DNA of 64,000 nucleotides from an uncultured Bacteroides sp. GTDB lineage: Bacteria; Bacteroidota; Bacteroidia; Bacteroidales; Bacteroidaceae. The notes under the pieces are model-generated. The model saw nothing but the letters and a program-made list of their open reading frames with translations, searched no databases and was not told where the DNA came from. Location of the stretch: NCBI RefSeq assembly GCF_963677715.1, contig NZ_OY782493.1, positions 1 through 64,000 of the forward strand. The letters are read 5' to 3'. Below are positions 1 through 9,174 of the stretch, in pieces (within the stretch, counting starts at the first letter, position 1; every line of letters begins with the position of its first letter). The position numbers and the translations under genes were made by a program.

Positions 1-1044
1 CAAGCGCGGATACTCGGGCGTTTTAATATCCAGCAAGAAAGCTATCTTTTCCAGAAACTCAAACGGATCCATTTCGATAATGGTGGTTAGTGAGCCATAT
101 AAGTCGACTACTTCTCCATCCAGAGAGACATGCCAATGCTCCTTGGGCGGATGCTGACGCAGGAACTTCTTTAATTGTTTGGACACAACATGACCCCCGT
201 AGGTAATAAGAAGCTCCGGTACCATTTTTTCCTGCATCTCTTCGGGCATGGCATACAGGGCCGCATCAAAATTCTTCACCGGAAGTCCCGGTATGGTTTG
301 GTTGCCTATGTGCTCGGTGAGCCACGCAAAATGTTTATATAGTAGTTTGGAATACTTCTTTTCGAACAGATAGATTAAGTTCATCTGTCCCACTATAATC
401 ATGCGCTTATTGTACTTATTCAGTCGGTCAATGAGTTCGTCATAATTACGATCATACACGTTTAATCCTTGGTAACGGGTCATGACCCGCACTTCGGGCA
501 ATGCCTCTGTGTTAAATTGAAACAGCGGTTCGGATACAGGGACGTTGATGTGTACCGGCCCTTTTCCGTGGTGGTTTAGCTCTAACAAGGCTTCGTTTAT
601 CAACCGGTTGCAGTACCATTCATCTTCATCCGTATGAATTTCGGGCAAGTTAACAGACTTCTTTACGAGTGATTGATACACGCTGGGTTGAGGCAGTGTC
701 TGGCCATCCATTTGCCCTATCCATGCCGCCGGACGGTCTGCTGAAATAACAACTAACGGAACCTTTTGATAGAAAGCTTCGGCAACAGCCGGATGGATAT
801 TGAGCAACGCCGTGCCCGATGTGCAGCATATGGCAGCCGGTTGTCCGCCATGCAAAGCCAATCCGAGAGCGAAGAAACCGGCACTTCGTTCATCGGTTAC
901 CGAATAGCAGGTAAACGCAGGATGCTCTACGAGTGTGTGGATGATAGGAGCATTGCGGCTACCCGGGCACAGTACCACTTTCGTTATATTGTGTGCTTGC
1001 AGCAAGGCTGCCAATTGGAGTATATTTTTCTTATCCGAATACAT
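1..1044 (-). CDS. menD: MenD, 2-succinyl-5-enolpyruvyl-6-hydroxy-3-cyclohexene-1-carboxylate synthase (N-terminal 348 residues; 3' end outside window)
   Basis: ThDP-dependent enzyme that joins isochorismate and 2-oxoglutarate in menaquinone synthesis in the cytosol. Translating the minus strand from the ATG at 1044-1042 gives [16 protein letters not shown], followed by the ThDP-enzyme N-terminal motifs CPGSRN (about residue 26), [13 protein letters not shown] and TSGTALLN, and then ISADRP. These are classic MenD signatures. The frame stays open to base 1, so about 200 of the usual 550 or so residues lie outside. The start is 13 bases after the menF stop, so the gene is the third of a HAD/thioesterase-menF-menD operon. 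Nothing odd is visible in the part present. Confidence 0.93.
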   Translation of the reverse strand, partial: MYSDKKNILQLAALLQAHNITKVVLCPGSRNAPIIHTLVEHPAFTCYSVTDERSAGFFALGLALHGGQPAAICCTSGTALLNIHPAVAEAFYQKVPLVVISADRPAAWIGQMDGQTLPQPSVYQSLVKKSVNLPEIHTDEDEWYCNRLINEALLELNHHGKGPVHINVPVSEPLFQFNTEALPEVRVMTRYQGLNVYDRNYDELIDRLNKYNKRMIIVGQMNLIYLFEKKYSKLLYKHFAWLTEHIGNQTIPGLPVKNFDAALYAMPEEMQEKMVPELLITYGGHVVSKQLKKFLRQHPPKEHWHVSLDGEVVDLYGSLTTIIEMDPFEFLEKIAFLLDIKTPEYPRL

Positions 1045-1057
1045 AGATTCTATTTTT

Positions 1058-2152
1058 TTAGTTATTAGTAATGGCCAGCATTGTTTGCAGTTTATTCTCC
1101 GTCTCGTTCCATTCGTCATTTAGTTCGGACGAAGGCAGCAAACCTCCGCCGGCATAGAGCGTCAGTGTGGCATCATTTATATTCATGCAACGCAGATTTA
1201 CGTATAAATCTGTTTTCCCTTCGGGACTCAACCAACCGATGAATCCCGAATAATAACGGCGTTCGTAGCCTTCATTCTCCAGTATGAAGCAATAGGCTTC
1301 CTCTTTCGGCAGTCCGCACACGGCAGGAGTGGGATGCAATAAACTCAGCATGTCTCCCAATTTATTATGATCCGGCAGGGAAAAGTGGAAATCGGTTTTT
1401 AAATGCGCCAGTTCTCCCGCACGTATGGCGTAAGGCCCTTTTTCTCCCGGGCGGATATTTAGGGACAGCAGCTGCTTGCGGATATAAGCCGATACCAGCT
1501 TTTGTTCTTCTTTATTCTTCTCATCCCAATTGATGGGAAGTTCTCCTTGCTGCAATGATTGTGTGCCGGCCAAAGCCGTAGTGCTCCATTCTCCTTTCTC
1601 GCCCGATAAAAGGATCTCCGGACTGCTGCCCAACCAAACACCCGTCTGTGGTGTATAACAAAGATATACATAAGAGTTTATATAGCGTTGGCTTGCCCTG
1701 TAAAAAGCACCGGCGGGTGAAAAAGCAGGAGTCCTGTCGATTGTTAGGCTACGGGATAGTACTAGTTTATCGAAAACATCTTCGTGCAATACTTTTATAA
1801 AAAGATCGAAACTATGTGCATACTCTTCTAACTGCTGTTGGTATTCGCTTGGCGAAGGCTTTTCGTTTTTATCCGTTGGTTTGGCTACCTTCGATGAATG
1901 AGGTTTGCTTAATTCTATGCACTCCGGTTGGATAAGCACAATCGGATAGTGGGCACTTACCTGAAAAGGAGCGATAACAAACCCATGTTGTCCGTTCAGT
2001 TCCTCAATATTGTAAATCAGGCGCACGGCGCCCTGGGTTTGTGTCAGGAAGTGCGGATTTCTTTCTCCCGGAGCACGATAGATTGCGAAGCTTTGTTTTC
2101 GATTGATGAGTGCATCAATTACTTTACAGTTGGCATATTGTTCTGATGTCAT
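1058..2152 (-). CDS. menF: Isochorismate synthase MenF
   Basis: Converts chorismate to isochorismate, the first committed step of menaquinone synthesis, in the cytosol. The 364-residue protein has the chorismate-binding fold. Visible family motifs are ALAGTQ (about residue 193), HLKTDFHF, the [14 protein letters not shown] stretch, the [20 protein letters not shown] core and the Mg-binding C-terminal segment WNETENKL. The length is typical of the short Bacteroidetes form, which has a reduced N-terminal region. The ATG at 2152 overlaps the stop of the upstream HAD/thioesterase gene by four bases (ATGA), which indicates translational coupling. menD follows directly. An anthranilate or aminodeoxychorismate synthase is unlikely given the menD neighbour. 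Confidence 0.93.
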   Translation of the reverse strand: MTSEQYANCKVIDALINRKQSFAIYRAPGERNPHFLTQTQGAVRLIYNIEELNGQHGFVIAPFQVSAHYPIVLIQPECIELSKPHSSKVAKPTDKNEKPSPSEYQQQLEEYAHSFDLFIKVLHEDVFDKLVLSRSLTIDRTPAFSPAGAFYRASQRYINSYVYLCYTPQTGVWLGSSPEILLSGEKGEWSTTALAGTQSLQQGELPINWDEKNKEEQKLVSAYIRKQLLSLNIRPGEKGPYAIRAGELAHLKTDFHFSLPDHNKLGDMLSLLHPTPAVCGLPKEEAYCFILENEGYERRYYSGFIGWLSPEGKTDLYVNLRCMNINDATLTLYAGGGLLPSSELNDEWNETENKLQTMLAITNN

Positions 2153-3381
2153 CTCTTTTTTAATATACTATTAACCACACGCACGGACGATACCAGTTTG
2201 TCGGTAGAGGTAAATACATCCACATTCCACACGTGTGATGAGCGACCTTTATGAACAATGGTTCCCACGGCCCGTACCGTGTCTCCTTCGTGTGCAGAAG
2301 AGATATGGTTGCCGCTGACTTGCATTCCCACCACTATTTCATCGGGCTTGCAAAGAATCATTGACCCCAGTCCGGCTACCGTTTCGGCCAAAGCCAATGT
2401 GGCTCCTCCGTGTAAAATGCCGAAAGGTTGACGGGTTCGTTCATCTACCGGCATGGTTGCTTCTATTCTATCTTCGGAGGCATAGGTATATTGAATACCC
2501 AGATTACCCATTAAAGCATGACGCGCACGCGCGTTAAGCTCGTCCAGTGGTATTTCGGATGGATGAATTTCAGCCAGTATTGCATCCTCTACAGCGATAG
2601 CTACGCCGTCTTCTTCGTTAGATGCGGTAACAACATCGGCACAAGATTTGACCGAATTCTGGGCGTTACCCATGGCTATGCCCAATCCGGCAAGTTGTAT
2701 CATGGAGAAATCACAGACGCCGTCGCCAATAGCAATCACTTCTTCCGTTCGTATATTGAGTTTCTCCAGCAAAAAACCTAATGTATTTGCTTTATCAATA
2801 AATTGAGGAACGACTTCAATGAAATAGGGCTCGGAACGAAATACATCCAGCACACCGTTCAGTCGTCTTTTCCAGTGTGCTTCTAGCTCTATAAGAGCTT
2901 GTTCGTCATCACTAACCAGCATGCATTTGCAAGGAGAAAAATCTATTTCGATGGAAAAATCGGTGACGGGAACTAATTGCATGTTATTCAGAAGAGCTTC
3001 CCGGCGTACATGTCCGTTTTCAGGCGCATTGGTGAGTATCTTATTCTGATGATAGGTAAATATGGCAAAGTTGCATTGCTTCGCTTTCCTTTCCAGATAA
3101 GGAAGCATTTCCGGATTAATTCGTTTTTCGAACAGTAACTTTCCGGTTTGGGCATTGATAATCTGTCCGCCATTATAAGAGAGAATATAACCGCCGTAGT
3201 TATCCAATTCCAATTTCTTAACCAGTGGCATTATTCCATAAGTAGGCCTGCCGGAGGCTAATACAATTTGTATTCCCATTTGCTGTGCTTTTAACAGCGT
3301 GGCCAAAGTACGGGCACTGATTTCGTTCTCATTATTGAGCAGTGTTCCGTCTACATCAAGAACTAATAATTTGTATTTCAT
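2149..3381 (-). CDS. Fusion of Cof-type HAD phosphatase and hotdog 1,4-dihydroxy-2-naphthoyl-CoA thioesterase (MenI-like)
   Basis: Two-domain protein of 410 residues. Residues 1-270 are a Cof/IIB HAD hydrolase: DVDGTLL with D9 and D11, ASGRP with S43, K197, and GDGVCD at 219-224 are all present. Residues 280-410 are a hotdog thioesterase whose EATMPVDERTRQPFGILHGG segment closely matches the E. coli DHNA-CoA thioesterase YdiI/MenI, with HGG at 324-326 and the catalytic-type Glu at 333 (LAET). The domain match and the coupling to menF/menD indicate that the C-terminal half hydrolyses DHNA-CoA in menaquinone synthesis. The HAD substrate is unknown. It is the first gene of the men operon and has a -7 box just upstream. 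The fusion is a real single frame with no internal stop. Confidence 0.85.
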   Translation of the reverse strand: MKYKLLVLDVDGTLLNNENEISARTLATLLKAQQMGIQIVLASGRPTYGIMPLVKKLELDNYGGYILSYNGGQIINAQTGKLLFEKRINPEMLPYLERKAKQCNFAIFTYHQNKILTNAPENGHVRREALLNNMQLVPVTDFSIEIDFSPCKCMLVSDDEQALIELEAHWKRRLNGVLDVFRSEPYFIEVVPQFIDKANTLGFLLEKLNIRTEEVIAIGDGVCDFSMIQLAGLGIAMGNAQNSVKSCADVVTASNEEDGVAIAVEDAILAEIHPSEIPLDELNARARHALMGNLGIQYTYASEDRIEATMPVDERTRQPFGILHGGATLALAETVAGLGSMILCKPDEIVVGMQVSGNHISSAHEGDTVRAVGTIVHKGRSSHVWNVDVFTSTDKLVSSVRVVNSILKKR

Positions 3382-3404
3382 GTCCTCTAGTTTTGGTTGA
3401 ATTG

Positions 3405-3412
3405 CAAAGGTA
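3405..3412 (-). promoter_or_regulatory. Bacteroides -7 box for the men operon
   Basis: TACCTTTG on the minus strand matches TAnnTTTG exactly and lies 23 bases upstream of the HAD/thioesterase ATG. No clear -33 TTTG was found at the usual spacing. The 272-base gap 3382-3653 also has to hold the divergent promoter of the thioredoxin operon, for which I see no perfect box. Confidence 0.45.
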
Positions 3413-3653
3413 GGAATTTGAAGTTATCACCGGAAAAAGAAGCGGGTAAAAAAACATATTTTATCTCTATCTTGTATTTGTTAGAAAAAAAGCAATCGTC
3501 TTTTTCCGCTTTCGTTAATTTATGAGTGGCGGAAAAACAATATACAGAATTTTAATGTTGATAATTAAAGATTCAATATGAGCTTTGCATTCATTCGAAG
3601 AGCTCCTTGTTCTTTTGATTTTATTCTGTAGAAAGTAATTAAATATTGAAATT

Positions 3654-4094
3654 ATGATGAAAAGAATGGTGGTTATGCTGGGACTTATAGTAGTGGCTAT
3701 ATGTGCTCAGGCTCAAGTAGGAAACCTGGACGAAGCTATGGTTCAAGCCAAAAAGGACAATAAACTTATCTTACTAAAATTTTCGGGCTCCGACTGGTGC
3801 GGACCATGTATTCAGCTCCAAAAGACGATTATAGACAATCCGGCATTCACTTCGTTTGCCAATGAAAAACTGGTTCTTTTACTGGCTGATTTTCCTCGTC
3901 AAAAGAAAAATCAATTGACTAAGGAAAAACAAGAACAGAATGACAAACTAGCCGAGAAGTATAATCCCGAAGGTGAATTTCCTTATATGGTTTTGCTGGA
4001 TGCAGATGGTAAGGTGCTATATAAATGGAGCGGCTATGATAGAAAGCTGTCAGTGCAGAATTACGTGGCCGAGATTGGACGTTTTACCAAATAA
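3654..4094 (+). CDS. Secreted thioredoxin-fold protein
   Basis: Periplasmic thioredoxin-like protein of 146 residues. A signal peptide (MKRMVVMLGLIVVAICAQAQ) is followed by a short thioredoxin fold with the redox motif WCGPC (C49, C52) and the cis-Pro region EFPYMVLLDADGKVLYKWSGY. It probably reduces or isomerises disulfides on exported proteins. It is the first gene of a tight operon with apbE, DUF4266 and DUF3570. Its TAA stop is followed directly, in the same frame, by the start region of apbE. The obvious candidate client is the Cys-bearing DUF4266 lipoprotein two genes downstream; that is inference from context. The start could also be the second ATG at 3657. Confidence 0.85.
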   Translation: MMKRMVVMLGLIVVAICAQAQVGNLDEAMVQAKKDNKLILLKFSGSDWCGPCIQLQKTIIDNPAFTSFANEKLVLLLADFPRQKKNQLTKEKQEQNDKLAEKYNPEGEFPYMVLLDADGKVLYKWSGYDRKLSVQNYVAEIGRFTK

Positions 4095-5027
4095 GTGAAG
4101 ATGGTTCTGGTAAAGCTTCAAACGAAACTGATGGGAAATGCCTTTGAGTTTTGTGTGTTGAGTGAGAATGAGCAATTGGGCAACGAACAGATCGTTTGCG
4201 GAATAAACGAAGTGAAGCGGATTGAAAAACTGTTGACTACGTTTAGTGATGACAGTGTGACTAACGAGGTGAACAGGCAAGCAGGTATTAGACCTGTTTC
4301 CGTGCCGGAGGAATTCTATGATTTGGTATTCAGAGCTCAAAAGATTTCTGTACTTACGCAAGGGACTTTTGATTTATCTTACGGTTCACTGGATAAAGAT
4401 TTCTGGAACTTCAACAAGTTATTGACTCGGCTGCCGGATAAACATGAAGCGAAAAAATCAGTTTATCTCATAGACTATAGAAACATTATTCTGGATAATG
4501 AGGCTAAAACTGTTTTTTTGAAGAACAAAGGTATGCGAATAGGCTTTGGGGGCATCGGCAAGGGTTATGCTGCCGATTGTGCCAAACGTGTAATGATGGA
4601 AGCCGGAGTAAGCAATGGGATTGTGAGTGCTGCCGGTGACCTGAATGCGTGGGGTTATCAGGAAGATGGTTCGCCATGGACGATAGGGATAGCTAATCCG
4701 AATCTCAAACAAAGTTATTTTTCAACACTGAACATCACAAATAAATCGGTTGCTACATCGGGTAATTACGAGAAGTATGTGAAGATTAACAATCAATTAT
4801 ACTCGCATACCATTAACCCGAAAACGGGTTATCCGATAAAAGGAATTAAAAGTGTGACTGTAATAACTGTTAATGCGGAATTAGCCGATGCGATGGCTAC
4901 GCCGATATCGATTATGGGCGTTACTGAGGGGCTGAATTTTATTAATCAATTAAAAGGCGTTGAATGCATTCTTGTAGATGATGCCAACAGGCTTTATGTA
5001 TCTGACAACATTAAATTAATTAAATGA
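4095..5027 (+). CDS. apbE: ApbE-family FAD:protein FMN transferase
   Basis: Attaches FMN covalently to a Thr or Ser of target proteins using FAD. Family signatures are all present: LMGNAFEF near the N-terminus, FGGIGKGYAADCAKRVM, VSAAGDLNAWG, SGNYEKYV, SHTINPKTGYPI and the ADAMATPISIMG metal-binding segment. At about 310 residues it is full length, but unlike most ApbE proteins it shows no signal peptide or lipobox. The start is either GTG 4095, abutting the stop of the thioredoxin gene, or ATG 4101. The 3' end overlaps the DUF4266 start by four bases. No standard target (NqrB, NqrC, RnfG, FMN_bind protein) lies in the window, so the operon's own small lipoprotein is the leading candidate acceptor. 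Confidence 0.9.
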   Translation: MKMVLVKLQTKLMGNAFEFCVLSENEQLGNEQIVCGINEVKRIEKLLTTFSDDSVTNEVNRQAGIRPVSVPEEFYDLVFRAQKISVLTQGTFDLSYGSLDKDFWNFNKLLTRLPDKHEAKKSVYLIDYRNIILDNEAKTVFLKNKGMRIGFGGIGKGYAADCAKRVMMEAGVSNGIVSAAGDLNAWGYQEDGSPWTIGIANPNLKQSYFSTLNITNKSVATSGNYEKYVKINNQLYSHTINPKTGYPIKGIKSVTVITVNAELADAMATPISIMGVTEGLNFINQLKGVECILVDDANRLYVSDNIKLIK

Positions 5028-5245
5028 TGAAGTATGTATTTTTAATAATGTGCGTATGCATTACGCTTCTGAGTATGGTATCATGTGTAAGCGTGAAACC
5101 ATATCAAAAATCGAAACTCAACGATGCAGAGATGGTTTTGTCCAGTCGTTCGGTTGAGAAGTATGAGAATAATTTTTTGATGTACCGTGAAGGTGCAACG
5201 GGTGGTAATGGAGGTAGAACCGGCGGCGGTTGTGGCTGTAACTAA
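5024..5245 (+). CDS. DUF4266 small Gly/Cys-rich lipoprotein
   Basis: 73-residue lipoprotein. The signal peptide ends in the lipobox MVSC (C21), followed by KPYQKSKLNDAEM, which is characteristic of DUF4266. The last 20 residues are REGATGG followed by a Gly-rich run ending GGGCGCN, with C70 and C72. Function is not established. The GAT triplet (T59) resembles the SGA(T/S) core that ApbE flavinylates in NqrB/NqrC/RnfG, and ApbE is encoded directly upstream with a four-base overlap. The terminal Cys pair could instead bind metal or be a substrate of the operon's thioredoxin. Flavin or metal attachment is inference; the family assignment and lipoprotein nature are firm. Confidence 0.8.
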   Translation: MMKYVFLIMCVCITLLSMVSCVSVKPYQKSKLNDAEMVLSSRSVEKYENNFLMYREGATGGNGGRTGGGCGCN

Positions 5246-5259
5246 TACAATAGATAGAA

Positions 5260-6474
5260 ATGAAGAAAATAGTTATGACTGTGGCTGCTTTCATGTTCTT
5301 TATGACTGTGGCCAAGGCACAATCAGATAGTACGGCTTCCAGAAAGCTGAAAATAGATGAAGTGAATTTTGTCACTAGTTATTATAATCAGAATGGTGAT
5401 CACTCTGCGGTGACTGGTGGAATAGGAAATGAACACCTGAATGATTTTGGTAATTCCATAGAATTGCAATTGAGTCGTTTTGACAAACAGTTGAATAAGC
5501 ATACTTTTAATTTTGAATTGGGAGTAGATGTGTATAGTTCGGCTTCATCGGATAAAATAGATCCTAAGACAATCTCTTCTGCATCCAGCGGTGATGCGAG
5601 AATATCACCTACAGCGAGCTATCTTTTTGAGAATACAAAAAAGAAGTATGCATTGGGTGGCGGATTATCTTTTTCTAAAGAGTTTGATTACACTTCTTTT
5701 GGTGGAAATCTCCTCTATTCCAAATCCAGCCAAGATGGAAATACGCAGTTTTCGGCTAAGGCATCTGTCTTTCTGGATACCTGGAAAATAATTCTGCCGA
5801 TTGAACTCCGAGGAACTAATAACAATAATTTTAAGTATAAGCAAGAGGATAGTGCTCCCAGAAACTCTTATAATATGGCGTTAGGTCTAACGCAGGTGGT
5901 CAATAAGGAATTGCAAGTTTCTCTGCTGGCCGATATTGGCTATCAGACGGGGCAGTTGGGGACGGCTTACCAACGGGTGTACTTCGATAATACTACTCCA
6001 GAGAGTAATAACTCTACTGTTTTTTCTGAAAAGATGCCGGATCATCGTTTCAAAATTCCTATTGGGTTGCGGGCCAATTACTTCCTGACTGATCGGATTA
6101 TTCTGAGGAGTTTTTATCGCTTTTATACGGATAGCTGGAATTTGACTGCACATACGGCAGAGCTGGAAGTTCCTTATAAGATTACTCCTTTCATGTCGAT
6201 AGCTCCTTATTATCGTTTTTATACTCAAAATGGAGTGGATTATTTTAAGCCTATGGGAGCGCATCAACTTTCTGATAATGAAGATTATTACACGAGTGAT
6301 TATGATTTGTCGAAGTTTAATAGCAATATGGTTGGGTTGAATTTCAGAGTAATGTCCACAAAAGGGTTATTGGGCATTAAGGCGCTGAATACGATGGAAC
6401 TGCGTTATGGCTATTATAGTCGGAATGACGGATTGAGATCACATCTGGTGACGGTGGCTCTGAAGTTTAAGTAA
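5260..6474 (+). CDS. DUF3570 outer-membrane beta-barrel protein
   Basis: 404 residues with signal peptide MKKIVMTVAAFMFFMTVAKAQ, then alternating aromatic/polar strands typical of an outer-membrane barrel and a C-terminal strand ending VTVALKFK. It fits DUF3570, a family found next to DUF4266 and ApbE. The start lies 14 bases after the DUF4266 stop and it is the last gene of the operon, followed by a hairpin terminator. A role as outer-membrane partner or exporter for the DUF4266 lipoprotein is plausible from context; no biochemical function is visible. Confidence 0.82.
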   Translation: MKKIVMTVAAFMFFMTVAKAQSDSTASRKLKIDEVNFVTSYYNQNGDHSAVTGGIGNEHLNDFGNSIELQLSRFDKQLNKHTFNFELGVDVYSSASSDKIDPKTISSASSGDARISPTASYLFENTKKKYALGGGLSFSKEFDYTSFGGNLLYSKSSQDGNTQFSAKASVFLDTWKIILPIELRGTNNNNFKYKQEDSAPRNSYNMALGLTQVVNKELQVSLLADIGYQTGQLGTAYQRVYFDNTTPESNNSTVFSEKMPDHRFKIPIGLRANYFLTDRIILRSFYRFYTDSWNLTAHTAELEVPYKITPFMSIAPYYRFYTQNGVDYFKPMGAHQLSDNEDYYTSDYDLSKFNSNMVGLNFRVMSTKGLLGIKALNTMELRYGYYSRNDGLRSHLVTVALKFK

Positions 6475-6559
6475 GAGAGAAACTTGCTCTGTGGTAAAAC
6501 ATGCGTAATAGAAGAGTGTCCATCTTTGGATGTTATAGTCTGTTGTGAAGTAAATGAGA

Positions 6560-6600
6560 GGTATTTTTCTTGCATGGAAGGCAAGAAAATACCTTTTTTT
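6560..6600 (+). terminator. Rho-independent terminator after the ApbE/DUF3570 operon
   Basis: Arms ggtatttttcttgc and gcaagaaaatacc pair with a single bulge around a seven-base loop and are followed by a run of seven T. It lies about 85 bases after the DUF3570 stop. Confidence 0.8.
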
Positions 6601-6602
6601 TC

Positions 6603-6610
6603 TATCTTTG
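6603..6610 (+). promoter_or_regulatory. Bacteroides -7 box before the beta-helix gene
   Basis: TATCTTTG matches TAnnTTTG and lies 22 bases before the ATG at 6633. This supports 6633 as the start over the upstream in-frame TTG at 6570, which lies inside the terminator hairpin. Confidence 0.5.
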
Positions 6611-6632
6611 TTTGTCTTTAAAATCTGAGAGC

Positions 6633-9167
6633 ATGAAACACACAATACTCTTTTTATTACTTACTGCCATCGCTCCGTTTTTATCTGCTCAGGGAGTGGA
6701 TGGTTATCAATCGCTTGATGCGGAGAACCCTATCTTGTTTGGTGGCACTTACATCGTCTATCAGGGGGATAAAATAGCACTGAATGAAAAAAACTTTTTT
6801 GTTGACGGGAGGCTCTCTGCTGCGGAGACGGCTAAATATCCGTTCGCTTTCAACTCAGTGAATAATGCAATGAAACATTTGACTGCAGGAACGGAGGCAG
6901 AACCTATGACTATTTATCTGGCTCCTTATGTTTACTGGGTCGATTGTCCGGATGATTCGGTAGTGCGCAAGCCTGTGAGTGGAGAGATTCCTTATGGTTT
7001 GAAGGTGAAATGTTCTTGGTTGAGACTTCGCGGGCTGACGATGAAGGCGGAAAATGTGGTGTTGGCAAGTAATAGAGGACAGACGCAGGGAGCTGTGGGA
7101 AACTTCACCATGTTTCATTTTGAGGGTGATGGTTTGTGTGTGGAGAATCTGACGATGGGGAATTATTGCAATATTGATTTGAAGTATCCTCTGTTGCCGG
7201 AATTGAACCGTGTGAAGCGTTCGTCGGCCATTGTACAGGCACAGCTGGCCATTTGTGATGGTGATAAGATAGTGGCCCGTAACGTTCAGTTCTTAAGCAG
7301 ATTAAATTCTTGTCCGCTGGTAGGCGGCAGGCGGGTATTGTTTGATCGGTGCTACTTTGAATGCACGGATGATGCACTCTGTGGAACAGGAGTATATTTA
7401 GACTGTAAACTGACACTCTTTAGTTCGAAACCATTTTACCGTACGCAAGGTGCCGGAGCGGTGTTCTTGAATTGCGACTTTGATGTGCTGACTAAAGAGC
7501 GACAATATCTAACAAAAGTGGGTAGCCCGATTACGATAGTCGACAGCCGATTTACTCATCATCCCGGGACTCTTTATGTGGGGTGGACACAGAACCCGAC
7601 GGATGATTTACGTAGTTATCAATATAATGTGTTGCTCAATGGCAGGCCGCTGTTTATCAATGCCGACAAACCTTGGTTAACGGTGGATATGACAGACAAA
7701 CGGATACTGAATGCTTACCGGTTGCTCTACAACGGGAAGGTGATTTATAACACGTATAATCTTCTTCGTGGAGAGGATGAATGGGATCCTATGGGGGTGA
7801 AAGAGGTGGTGAACGCTGCATCTAAAGTCTCGGGTGTTGACTATCGGAATATCCCTACGATGCTTCGAATTTCTCCTGCGCACAGCGAAATAGAATCTGG
7901 TGTGACGATTACAAAGTTAAATGCTGTAGTGAATCGTTTGGGCGGTTTTATGCAACAGAACGAACCTGTTGCATGGGCTGTGACACCCGAACATAAAAAT
8001 CTGATATCTATAAACAAGGTTGGGAATGATTCATGTGAGGTGAACGGTAGAAATGAAAATGATGCAACGGCGACTGTGGTTGTTACGGCTGCTACTTCTT
8101 CGGGCTTGGAATCGGCTGCAGTGATTACTGTAATGCCCCGTTATCTGAATGCCCCGAAGTTTACCGTTTTACCAAAGATTGTATCTCAGGAAAAGGGGCG
8201 GTTACGTGTGGATTATGCACTTTCGCTTGAAGGACGTGCGGACCAGTCACTCATCACTTGGTATCGATGTAAAGATGCCGGGGGAAATGGTGCGGTGGCT
8301 GTGGCGGTTTCTCGCCTTAATCATCCGGAAAGAATTTATCGTTTAACACCTGCGGATGTGGGTTATCACATCATGGTGGCTGTATCTCCCAAGCATTTAC
8401 GTTGTCATCAGGGTATGGCTGAAACCTACATAACTCATTCTCCCGTATCTGAAAATAGTGTGATGAAAGGACAGGAATATTATACTGATTTTCAGAATTT
8501 TCCGACTGCTTATCAACCTAAAGTGATTTCCGGTTTCTGGACGGTTGATGGATATAAGCCCCTTGATACGCAAGCTTATAATTGGGAACCGGATAAAATG
8601 AATAGTTGGTTGTATGGACGAGGTGTGGATGGTGCTAAAGGCACGGGTTTGTTGCAAGCAGCTAAAGGAGCTCGGTTACTTTACACGCCGGTTAGTGGAA
8701 AATACGGTGATATGTCTGTAACGCTCAATGTTGATCCTTGCAAAACGGCGGGTCAAGGTTTCGGTAGTGCCACAGGACAATACCTGGATATTTATATCAA
8801 GTTTGATACGAAGATGCTGACAGGTTACGCGCTGCGGATTATCCGTACGACAAAGTATGATAAGGCGGTCGATTTTGTGTTGATGGAATATAATAACGGA
8901 GTGGCAAAAGCCATTAGCAACCCAATAACATCTACTTGTTATCGTGCAGGTTGCACTATAACGTTAAGTGTGACCGGAAACCAGTTGGCAGCACATGCCG
9001 AAACAACAGCCAAACCAATGGAATTAACTTCTCCTGAAGTAAAACCAATAATAGACTTACATGCTGAAATTTCACCAAATACATTTGGAGGAACGGGAGT
9101 ACAACATACCGGGTCGGTAGGTGCAAGTGCTACGATGTTGCGCTGGATGAAGGTGATGTGGAAATAA
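6633..9167 (+). CDS. Secreted right-handed beta-helix (pectin-lyase-fold) protein
   Basis: 844 residues. A signal peptide (MKHTILFLLLTAIAPFLSAQ) is followed by a beta-helix of about 350 residues resembling carbohydrate esterase family 8 / pectate-lyase-like folds: a FNSVNNAMKHL segment, APYVYWVDCPDD, then repeated short strands of the type VENLTMGNY, ARNVQFLS and FDRCYFECTDD. An Ig-like region follows (about 430-590) and then a C-terminal jelly-roll-like region. A polysaccharide-active or binding role outside the cell is likely, but the catalytic residues of true pectinesterases cannot be confirmed, so the reaction is left open. It is a single gene with its own promoter and lies next to a sigma gene on the opposite strand. 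Confidence 0.65.
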   Translation: MKHTILFLLLTAIAPFLSAQGVDGYQSLDAENPILFGGTYIVYQGDKIALNEKNFFVDGRLSAAETAKYPFAFNSVNNAMKHLTAGTEAEPMTIYLAPYVYWVDCPDDSVVRKPVSGEIPYGLKVKCSWLRLRGLTMKAENVVLASNRGQTQGAVGNFTMFHFEGDGLCVENLTMGNYCNIDLKYPLLPELNRVKRSSAIVQAQLAICDGDKIVARNVQFLSRLNSCPLVGGRRVLFDRCYFECTDDALCGTGVYLDCKLTLFSSKPFYRTQGAGAVFLNCDFDVLTKERQYLTKVGSPITIVDSRFTHHPGTLYVGWTQNPTDDLRSYQYNVLLNGRPLFINADKPWLTVDMTDKRILNAYRLLYNGKVIYNTYNLLRGEDEWDPMGVKEVVNAASKVSGVDYRNIPTMLRISPAHSEIESGVTITKLNAVVNRLGGFMQQNEPVAWAVTPEHKNLISINKVGNDSCEVNGRNENDATATVVVTAATSSGLESAAVITVMPRYLNAPKFTVLPKIVSQEKGRLRVDYALSLEGRADQSLITWYRCKDAGGNGAVAVAVSRLNHPERIYRLTPADVGYHIMVAVSPKHLRCHQGMAETYITHSPVSENSVMKGQEYYTDFQNFPTAYQPKVISGFWTVDGYKPLDTQAYNWEPDKMNSWLYGRGVDGAKGTGLLQAAKGARLLYTPVSGKYGDMSVTLNVDPCKTAGQGFGSATGQYLDIYIKFDTKMLTGYALRIIRTTKYDKAVDFVLMEYNNGVAKAISNPITSTCYRAGCTITLSVTGNQLAAHAETTAKPMELTSPEVKPIIDLHAEISPNTFGGTGVQHTGSVGASATMLRWMKVMWK

Positions 9168-9174
9168 CTTTATT

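Noticed and set aside
766-1068. Plus-strand open frame of 100 codons
   Set aside because: It is antisense to menD, whose conserved ThDP motifs are read on the minus strand over the same bases.
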